A DNA stretch of 42,482 nt from contig JAMLIH010000022.1 of the NCBI GenBank assembly GCA_023954255.1, positions 1 to 42,482 of the forward strand, given 5' to 3'. The first letter of the stretch is position 1. Each line of letters opens with the position of its first letter. The notes under the pieces were generated by a model, which worked only from the letters and a program-made list of their open reading frames with translations, was not told where the DNA came from and ran no database searches. Both the position numbers and the translations under genes were made by a program. Of this stretch, positions 35,610 to 42,482 are shown in pieces. The DNA is from Phyllobacteriaceae bacterium (GTDB taxonomy: Bacteria > Pseudomonadota > Alphaproteobacteria > Rhizobiales > Rhizobiaceae).

Positions 35610-36380
35610 ATGAAACACCCTGTCAACAACCTGAAGAAAGCGCTGCGGCAGAGGAAATTCCAGCTCGGCGTCTGGTCCGGCCTCTGCAGTCCGATCGCGG
35701 TGGAGGTCCTGTCGGGCACGCCCTTCGACTGGATGACGATCGACATGGAACACAGTCCTAACACGCTGGATGGCGTGTTGCGCCAGTTGCAGGCCAGCCA
35801 GGGCAACACCATGCCCATCATCGTCCGCCCGCCCTGGAACGATTTCGTCATCATCAAGCAATTGCTCGATATCGGCGTGCAGTCCTTCATCATCCCCTTT
35901 GTGCAGACGCGCGAGGAGGCCGAGCAGGCGGTCGCGGCCACCCGTTACCCGCCCGAAGGCATTCGCGGTGTTGCCGGCGGAAACCGGGCCGGGCTCTACG
36001 GTGCGGTTCCCGACTATCTGGTGAATGCCGGAAAACAGATCTGCGTCATCGTGCAGGCGGAAACGGCTTCGGCCATCGACCGCATCGAGGAAATCGCCTC
36101 GGTCAAGGGCGTCGACGGCGTCTTTGTCGGTCCGTCCGATCTTGCCGCTTCCATGGGCCACCTCGGCAACTATAACCATCCCGATGTGCAGGCGAAGATC
36201 GCTGAAGCGGCGAAGCGCATTCTGGCGACCGGCAAGGCGGCGGCGACGCTCTCCTTCAATGCCGACCAGGCGCGAGCCTATGCCGGCATGGGCTATCACA
36301 TGATTGCCGCCGCATCGGACGCTACCCTTCTGCGCCAGGGCGCGGCGGCGCTGGTGGACGGGTTCAAGTCCTTCCGTTGA
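35610..36380 (+). CDS. HpcH/HpaI family aldolase
   Basis: A class II pyruvate-type aldolase of 256 residues with a TIM barrel. Motifs in order are LGVWSGLCSPIAVEVLSGTPFDWMTIDMEHSPN, with the metal/base Asp-Glu-His cluster, PIIVRPPWNDFVIIKQLLDIG with the Arg that binds the 2-oxo acid, and ICVIVQAETASAIDRIEEIASV with the metal-ligand Glu. GVDGVFVGPSDLAASMGH follows. Members cleave 4-hydroxy-2-oxoheptanedioate, 2-dehydro-3-deoxyglucarate or 2-keto-3-deoxy-rhamnonate. The substrate cannot be fixed here. It lies 24 nt after the GT2 gene, with only a weak ribosome site. Confidence 0.92.
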   Translation: MKHPVNNLKKALRQRKFQLGVWSGLCSPIAVEVLSGTPFDWMTIDMEHSPNTLDGVLRQLQASQGNTMPIIVRPPWNDFVIIKQLLDIGVQSFIIPFVQTREEAEQAVAATRYPPEGIRGVAGGNRAGLYGAVPDYLVNAGKQICVIVQAETASAIDRIEEIASVKGVDGVFVGPSDLAASMGHLGNYNHPDVQAKIAEAAKRILATGKAAATLSFNADQARAYAGMGYHMIAAASDATLLRQGAAALVDGFKSFR

Positions 36381-36404
36381 GCGGTACCGGACCTGCAAAG
36401 CGCT

Positions 36405-37160
36405 CTAAAGCTGTAACGCGAAGCGCCGCAGGTGCTCGTAATGCGGGCGCACTTCCTCCGCGATTGCCGCCAGGGACGGTGGTAACGCTGCCGGATCGCC
36501 CGCTTCCGGCGGCGCAAAGCCGGTCGACCGCCACACCGCATCATACCAGTGTGCCGCCCAAACGCCGTCGGCCTCGTGCGGCCCCTGCGGCCAGGAAAGC
36601 ATGGCCGGATCGTAGGCAATGCCGATTGCTGCGCAGAGTTGCTCCAGCATGCGGCCCGGATTGCCGCGGATATCGGCGGCGTCGATCACGACAGGTGTTT
36701 CACCCGCCGCCGCATGCACCTCGTCGAACAGTTCCCGCTGTCGCGTAAAGCCGATATCTCCGGCCGTCACCTGTTCTGCCTTGGCGGCATAGCTCGCCAG
36801 CACCCGTTCCGGCGCCCGGATCAGGAAGACATTGGTGACCTGCGCCATCCATGCGGTATCGAACCCGTCGATCATGTGCTGGGTCATGTGCTTCTGGTAG
36901 ACGATGCCGGTCTTCGGCGCTTCCAGACACCGGGAAACGACCTCTGCCGGATCGGTCGGCTGGGAGGCGATGACCGCGTCCCGCATCGGGTGCTGAAGTC
37001 CGGTTGCCTTGAGATAGGCGGCATAGAAGGGCTCGTCGACGACCCTGCAGTCGCTGCGGGAGGAAAAGCTTCGCATCATCGCGGTGGAAAGGTTGCGCGG
37101 CCCCGACCACATGGCGATGATCCGGCCCTTGCCGCTTTTCCCCGAATTTTCCGCCGCCAT
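36405..37160 (-). CDS. sulfotransferase family protein
   Basis: A 251-residue P-loop sulfotransferase-like protein. The 5'-phosphosulfate loop is IIAMWSGPRNLSTAMMRSF (about 13-31), followed by the acceptor region CRVVDEPFYAAYL. The 3'-phosphate-binding strand is probably NVFLIRAPERVLASYAAK, with Arg and Ser in the usual order. ATG 37160 (MAAENSGKSGKG) is selected; the frame is open upstream only into the intergenic region. It is divergent from a CysQ-type phosphatase 106 nt away, which would remove the PAP produced by sulfation, so the pair makes sense together. The acceptor is unknown. Confidence 0.85.
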   Translation of the reverse strand: MAAENSGKSGKGRIIAMWSGPRNLSTAMMRSFSSRSDCRVVDEPFYAAYLKATGLQHPMRDAVIASQPTDPAEVVSRCLEAPKTGIVYQKHMTQHMIDGFDTAWMAQVTNVFLIRAPERVLASYAAKAEQVTAGDIGFTRQRELFDEVHAAAGETPVVIDAADIRGNPGRMLEQLCAAIGIAYDPAMLSWPQGPHEADGVWAAHWYDAVWRSTGFAPPEAGDPAALPPSLAAIAEEVRPHYEHLRRFALQL

Positions 37161-37266
37161 TCCGTTTCTCCGGTTTTCAGTCCGCGCCAAGCCGTGTAGG
37201 CAGAAGCCGGCAGAGCGCAAAGGCTGCCGAAACTCCAGCCTCCCACCATACAAGAGCAGTTCGCGA

Positions 37267-38085
37267 ATGAAACAGCTTTCCCAGACGGTCGATAAACTCC
37301 TCGATCTGGCACCGGGCTGCATGGCCGAGGCGTCTGCCATTGCCATGCGCCACTACAACAGCGTCGATGATGAAACCAGGGTGATGGTGAAAGCCGACGA
37401 CAGCCCGCTGACGCTTGCGGATCTGGAGGTCGATGCCCTTGTTGGCCGGTTTCTGCTCGAGCATTTTCCGGATATTCCGGTCGTTACCGAAGAGCGTGCC
37501 GCCTCGCATGCGCAGAACCTTTCCGGCGGCATGTTCTTTCTGGTCGATCCCATCGATGGCACCAAGGAGTTCATCAACAGGCGCGACGAGTTCACCGTCA
37601 ACATCGCCCTGGTGGAAGACGGCAAGCCGGCCGCCGGCATCGTTTGCGCTCCGGCGCTTGGCTCCTGCTACTTCGGTGCGGCGGGCAAGGGTGCCTGGCT
37701 CGGCGGGCTCGACGGCACGGAAATGCGGGAGATCGCCGTCGCCGTTCCCGACAACGGGGCGCTGCGGGTGGTGGCCAGCCGGTCCCATCTCACCGACGAG
37801 ACGAAGGCGTTCATCGACGCGAATGCGGTTGCCGAATGCAAGAATGCGGGCTCCTCGCTCAAGTTCTGCCTTCTGGCAAAAGGCGAGGCCGATCTCTACC
37901 CCCGTTTCGGGCCGACCATGGAATGGGACACGGCAGCGGGCCATGCGGTTCTGCTGGCCGCAGGCGGCTTTGTCTCGGCGATGGACGGAAAGCCGATGGC
38001 CTATGGCAAGAAGGACTACCGCAATGGCTGGTTCATAGCCGGTGCCCGGGGCGTCGAGTTCACGACGCCGGATGCGTTGGCCTGA
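37267..38085 (+). CDS. cysQ: 3'(2'),5'-bisphosphate nucleotidase CysQ
   Basis: An inositol-monophosphatase-fold enzyme of 272 residues. Motif one is FFLVDPIDGTKEFINRRDEFTVNIALV, the CysQ-type version with GTKEFI and EFTVNIAL. The first metal ligand is in VVTEERAAS, and the second motif is MEWDTAAGHAVLLAAGG. CysQ removes the 3'-phosphate of PAP (and PAPS) in the cytoplasm and so recycles the by-product of sulfotransferases and PAPS reduction. ATG 37267 is chosen; its ribosome site is weak. It is divergent from a sulfotransferase gene. The family also includes general inositol phosphatases, but the motif details favour CysQ. Confidence 0.92.
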   Translation: MKQLSQTVDKLLDLAPGCMAEASAIAMRHYNSVDDETRVMVKADDSPLTLADLEVDALVGRFLLEHFPDIPVVTEERAASHAQNLSGGMFFLVDPIDGTKEFINRRDEFTVNIALVEDGKPAAGIVCAPALGSCYFGAAGKGAWLGGLDGTEMREIAVAVPDNGALRVVASRSHLTDETKAFIDANAVAECKNAGSSLKFCLLAKGEADLYPRFGPTMEWDTAAGHAVLLAAGGFVSAMDGKPMAYGKKDYRNGWFIAGARGVEFTTPDALA

Positions 38086-38110
38086 AAGCGGTGATGCGAA
38101 GGATGGGATA

Positions 38111-38247
38111 AGGTGCGAGAAGCATAAGCCCCTAACTTCCATCCGGATAAATGCCCACCCGGACGAAAGATGCTCCTCGCACCTTTCAGGCCGGGACAAA
38201 GACCCCATAGAAATCCCGGCAGACTATCTGACTACAGGAGAAGTCTG
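38111..38247 (+). promoter_or_regulatory. structured leader upstream of folD (possible riboswitch)
   Basis: The gene-free stretch 38086-38392 holds several strong helices. AGGTGCGAG (38111-38119) pairs with CTCGCACCT (38176-38184). After a 1x1 mismatch an AGCAT/ATGCT helix continues inward, and a TCCGG/CCGGA helix lies inside. Downstream GCCGGGA (38190-38196) pairs with TCCCGGC (38214-38220), and CAGACT (38220-38225) with AGTCTG (38242-38247). The joint CTTTCAGG-CCG-GGACAAAG partly resembles the conserved 3' block of glycine riboswitches, but the rest of that consensus is not clear. It is probably a cis-acting RNA of unknown class. Confidence 0.45.
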
Positions 38248-38339
38248 AACAAGCCGTTAAATGGTTTGGTGCAATGCCGAACGTCCTGCCGGGCCACAAT
38301 GACGGAATCCGAAAAGAAATTGGCTGCTTTTCGATGTTG

Positions 38340-38373
38340 ATTTGCGCCATGGTCGACTAATAAGGGCGCAAAT
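38340..38373. promoter_or_regulatory. inverted repeat just before the folD ribosome binding site
   Basis: ATTTGCGCC (38340-38348) and GGCGCAAAT (38365-38373) form a perfect 9-bp inverted repeat with a 16-nt spacer, ending 19 nt before the folD ATG. It could be an mRNA hairpin next to the GAGGG ribosome site or a protein operator. The sequence does not say which. Confidence 0.4.
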
Positions 38374-38392
38374 TCAGCGAGGGTGAAGCAGC

Positions 38393-39298
38393 ATGACAGC
38401 CATGATCATCGACGGAAAGCAGGTAGCGGCGGACGTCGTCGAAACGGTCAAGGCGGCAACCGCCGATCTCGTATCGGCAACGGGAACCGTGCCGGGTATC
38501 GCGGTGGTGATCGTCGGCGAGGATCCGGCGAGCCAGGTCTATGTCCGCTCGAAAGGCAAAAAGGCGGAAGAATGCGGCTTTCATTCCGAAACCTACACCA
38601 TGCCCGCCGACACTAGCGAAACTGACCTGCTGGCCAGAGTGGCCGAACTCAATGCCGATGAGCGCATTCACGGCATTCTGGTGCAGCTGCCCCTGCCGGA
38701 CCACATCGACGAAGGCAAGGTGATCCAGACCATAGCGCCGGAAAAGGATGTCGACGGCTTCCACTTCATCAATGTCGGCAAGCTCGGCACCGGGGAACTC
38801 GGTGATGCCTTCGTTCCCTGCACGCCGGCAGGCTCCATGGTCCTGCTCAGGCGCGCACTCGGCAAAGGCGATCTGTCCGGTCTTGGCGCGGTGGTTGTCG
38901 GCCGCTCCAACATTGTCGGCAAGCCGATGGCCAACCTGCTGCTTGCAGCCAACGCCACCGTGACCATTGCCCACTCCCGCACGAAGGACCTGCCGGCGCT
39001 CTGCCGCACCGCCGACATTCTGGTGGCTGCCGTCGGACGTCCGGAGATGATCAAGGGCGATTGGGTGAAGCCCGGCGCCTGCGTCATCGATGTCGGCATC
39101 AACCGCATCGACGCACCGGAAAGAGGCGAGGGCAAGACCCGCCTCGTCGGCGATGTCGACTATGCCGGCGCAGCCGAAGTGGCGGGTTCCATCACGCCGG
39201 TGCCCGGCGGTGTCGGACCCATGACCATCGCCATGCTGATGGCCAACACGCTTGCTTCCGCCTGCCGTTCTGCCGGCGTTGAGCCACCCAGCTACTGA
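38393..39298 (+). CDS. folD: methylenetetrahydrofolate dehydrogenase / methenyl-THF cyclohydrolase FolD
   Basis: The canonical bifunctional one-carbon enzyme of 301 residues. It converts 5,10-methylene-THF to 10-formyl-THF through methenyl-THF with NADP+. The active site is intact: [17 protein letters not shown] with Tyr50 and Lys54, GILVQLPLP with Gln, and [13 protein letters not shown] with Asp. The NADP fold is [18 protein letters not shown], and [15 protein letters not shown] closes the pocket. The ATG at 38393 has GAGGG upstream. It is followed 17 nt later by a divergent paralogue in the same direction, so both are probably under the same structured leader. Confidence 0.96.
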   Translation: MTAMIIDGKQVAADVVETVKAATADLVSATGTVPGIAVVIVGEDPASQVYVRSKGKKAEECGFHSETYTMPADTSETDLLARVAELNADERIHGILVQLPLPDHIDEGKVIQTIAPEKDVDGFHFINVGKLGTGELGDAFVPCTPAGSMVLLRRALGKGDLSGLGAVVVGRSNIVGKPMANLLLAANATVTIAHSRTKDLPALCRTADILVAAVGRPEMIKGDWVKPGACVIDVGINRIDAPERGEGKTRLVGDVDYAGAAEVAGSITPVPGGVGPMTIAMLMANTLASACRSAGVEPPSY

Positions 39299-39315
39299 TT
39301 GCGGAATCACTCCCG

Positions 39316-40230
39316 ATGAATCATGCGCAAGCCGAGCGGTCCGAACCCGGCTGGATCGACCCCCGCTACCTCGATGGCCGCGCAGTGCAGCAGCGCATCG
39401 TTGCAGCAGTGCGCGACGAACTTGAGCAACTTAGGGCAACCGGCGGGATCGGGCGGCTTGTCTCCATCGCCATCGGCGATATCGATGCCGTTGCCGTTTA
39501 TATCCGCAACCAGAAACGCGTCGCGGAAAAAACCGGCATCCCCTTCGAGGACCAGTTCTGGCCGGGGGATTTGAGCCAGGAGGAGTGCAAGGCGCGGATC
39601 ACCGCCATGAATGACGATCCGTCGATCCTCGGCATCATCCTGCAGCGCCCGGTACCGGCCCACATCAATGTGCGCTCGCTGCAATCGGCCATTCATCCGC
39701 TCAAGGATGTCGAGGGCATGAACCCGGCCTCCATCGGCAACATCGTTTATAACGATCTGGCGCTGGCGCCATGCACGGCGGCGGCTTCCGTCGAGCTGAT
39801 CCGTGAGACAGGATTGGAGATGAAGGGGCTGGAAGTGGTGATGATCGGCCATTCGGAGATCGTCGGCAAGCCGGCAGCCTTCATGCTGATGTCGGAAGGC
39901 GCCACCGTCACCGTCTGCCATCACATGACGCGCTCTGTGGCAGCCCATTCAAGGCGCGCCGATGCGGTCATTGTTGCCGTCGGCATTCCCGGCTTTCTGA
40001 AGCCCGACATGGTGAAGCCCGGCGCTGCCGTCATCGACATCGGCATCAACCAGATTACCGATGAAAATGGCGACATGCACATCGTCGGCGATGCCGATAC
40101 CAGGGGCCTGCTGGACGTGGCGAGCTGGATCACGCCGGTGCCCGGTGGCGTCGGGCCGGTAACCGTGGCAATCCTGATGCGCAATGCGCTTACTGCGTTG
40201 AAACGCCAGCACGAGGCCGGCTGGATCTGA
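39316..40230 (+). CDS. FolD paralogue with altered cyclohydrolase site
   Basis: A 304-residue FolD-fold protein that retains the NADP-binding loop (MIGHSEIVGKPAAFML) and the closing motif [15 protein letters not shown]. The ungapped active-site alignment reads VYIRNQKRVAEKTGI against [15 protein letters not shown] of its neighbour. Tyr62 is kept, but the catalytic Lys becomes Gln66. KDVDG becomes KDVEG, and QLPLP becomes QRPVP. In the human enzyme the equivalent Lys56 to Gln change abolishes cyclohydrolase but not dehydrogenase. This protein may therefore act as a dehydrogenase only, or on a different pterin. It also has a 12-residue N-terminal extension and sits directly after folD. Confidence 0.88.
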   Translation: MNHAQAERSEPGWIDPRYLDGRAVQQRIVAAVRDELEQLRATGGIGRLVSIAIGDIDAVAVYIRNQKRVAEKTGIPFEDQFWPGDLSQEECKARITAMNDDPSILGIILQRPVPAHINVRSLQSAIHPLKDVEGMNPASIGNIVYNDLALAPCTAAASVELIRETGLEMKGLEVVMIGHSEIVGKPAAFMLMSEGATVTVCHHMTRSVAAHSRRADAVIVAVGIPGFLKPDMVKPGAAVIDIGINQITDENGDMHIVGDADTRGLLDVASWITPVPGGVGPVTVAILMRNALTALKRQHEAGWI

Positions 40231-40891
40231 CCGCGCCCGTGTGCAGGGTATAATCGACTGTCAGGGACAGAACCGTACCGGAATAGGCGAGCGTCGGGCT
40301 TTGCGGCGTCGTTTCGCAGCCCAGCACGGCGGGACGGTTCTCCACAGTGCCTTGCCAGCGAATGAAATGCGCGCCCGTTGCTTCGTAACGCTGGTTTGAG
40401 TCCGGCGCCTTGCCGGCAAGCCTGCCCATGGCTTCGCACTGGCTCAAGAACGGCGCTTCGGTGTAGAGCGCGCAGCGTGTCGAACGGGTATGACCGTCAG
40501 CCATTCGGCGCTCGGCCGACACGATCAGCGGCACCGCACTGTCAGGTATTGGCAGCGCCAGCAATTGCTGTTCCTCGCTTATCCTTGCGCCGCCGCCCGG
40601 CATTTCGAGAACGGTCTTTCTGAGCGTTTCAAGCGCGGACGCTTCAAGATCGGTTTCGCTGGCCGGCCGCCATCCCTGATCAAGGGCCAGCGTGGAGACG
40701 GATTGCGGAAAGGTCCTTCCCGTCAGGCAGACTTGCCGGAAGACGGTAACGGGCTCCGTCAGGCCGGTGGCAATTTCGCGTGGTGCGGTTTCGGTGAAGA
40801 CCGGATCGAGGCCGGAAACGCAGGCCGGCAGGCAAAGGCATGCGCAAAGCATGTAAAAGGCGCGTGCAGGACAGGATTCGAATAATCTCAT
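40190..40891 (-). CDS. hypothetical lipoprotein
   Basis: A 233-residue protein of unknown family. Its N-terminus has a hydrophobic run, MLCACLCLPAC, with a lipobox-like LPAC ending at Cys24, so it is probably a lipoprotein exported by Sec and processed by signal peptidase II. The mature part is mixed alpha/beta with five more Cys residues, some of which could form disulfides in the periplasm (VCLTG, RCALY, QCEAM, LGCET). The 3' end overlaps the convergent folD paralogue by 41 bp. Nothing in the context gives a function. The start could also be the ATG at codon 14, which would shorten the n-region. Confidence 0.65.
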   Translation of the reverse strand: MRLFESCPARAFYMLCACLCLPACVSGLDPVFTETAPREIATGLTEPVTVFRQVCLTGRTFPQSVSTLALDQGWRPASETDLEASALETLRKTVLEMPGGGARISEEQQLLALPIPDSAVPLIVSAERRMADGHTRSTRCALYTEAPFLSQCEAMGRLAGKAPDSNQRYEATGAHFIRWQGTVENRPAVLGCETTPQSPTLAYSGTVLSLTVDYTLHTGAVRSSRPRAGVSTQ

Positions 40892-40954
40892 AAGTTGTAT
40901 ATGCTACCGGTTTCCCGTTGGCGCAAGAGCTTTCAGATGTCTCGCAGGGCAGCA

Positions 40955-40986
40955 AAAAGCCCGGAGCGTTGCCGCCCCGGGCTTTT
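40955..40986 (-). terminator. rho-independent terminator after katG
   Basis: AAAAGCCCGG (40955-40964) pairs with CCGGGCTTTT (40977-40986) around a 12-nt loop. On the minus strand the stem is followed by T residues, 21 nt past the katG stop. The near-symmetric A and T flanks could let it work in both directions. Confidence 0.85.
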
Positions 40987-41007
40987 GTGTCACAACGTTA
41001 AACGTGA

Positions 41008-42482
<1,475 letters not shown>

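Overview
The window is about 42.5 kb of GC-rich alphaproteobacterial chromosome, most likely from the order Hyphomicrobiales (Rhizobiales). The order murA, DUF2948, hisD, UPF0262, low-molecular-weight phosphatase-like gene, infA, maf, yacG, tRNA-Phe is a block I associate with this order. The tandem folD pair and the rhizobial-style pyrimidine catabolic locus agree. The genus cannot be fixed from the sequence alone.

Layout. (1) 1-6955: a small orphan gene, tRNA-Thr, then the conserved housekeeping block and tRNA-Phe. (2) 6980-11631: a LuxR-type regulator divergent from gabT and gabD, followed by a fumarylacetoacetase-family gene (GABA catabolism). (3) 11742-16040: an RND efflux adaptor and pump. 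(4) 16065-18097: a fused enoyl-CoA hydratase / 3-hydroxyacyl-CoA dehydrogenase gene split by a frameshift. (5) 18164-31424: a reductive pyrimidine degradation and uptake locus. (6) 31482-35585: glycosyltransferases around a nucleotidyltransferase-kinase protein, probably for a surface glycan. (7) 35610-38085: an HpcH/HpaI aldolase and a divergent sulfotransferase / PAP phosphatase pair. (8) 38111-40891: a structured leader, canonical folD, a folD paralogue with an altered active site, and a lipoprotein. (9) 41008 to the right edge: the C-terminal part of katG.

Pyrimidine locus. PreT and PreA reduce uracil or thymine. HydA opens the dihydropyrimidine ring. HydC releases beta-alanine or its methyl derivative. 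An NMT1-family ABC importer (one substrate-binding protein, two permeases, one ATPase) probably brings in the substrate. A RutR-like TetR regulator sits in the middle. Two 16-bp palindromes close to the known RutR operator overlap the predicted promoters of the cupin-hydC operon and of preT-preA, so one regulator probably controls both arms.

Most unusual points. (a) A roughly 530-bp mobile-looking element sits between the ABC ATPase and permease genes. It has REP-like terminal inverted repeats and an end-to-end ORF for a DUF559 (Vsr-like) nuclease. (b) Three apparent single-base losses between 17.26 and 20.25 kb break a FadJ-type gene, an amine oxidase and a permease. (c) The second FolD has Gln in place of the catalytic Lys. 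(d) The folD leader is highly structured, with partial resemblance to a glycine riboswitch. (e) The 682-residue nucleotidyltransferase-kinase protein has no function I can name.
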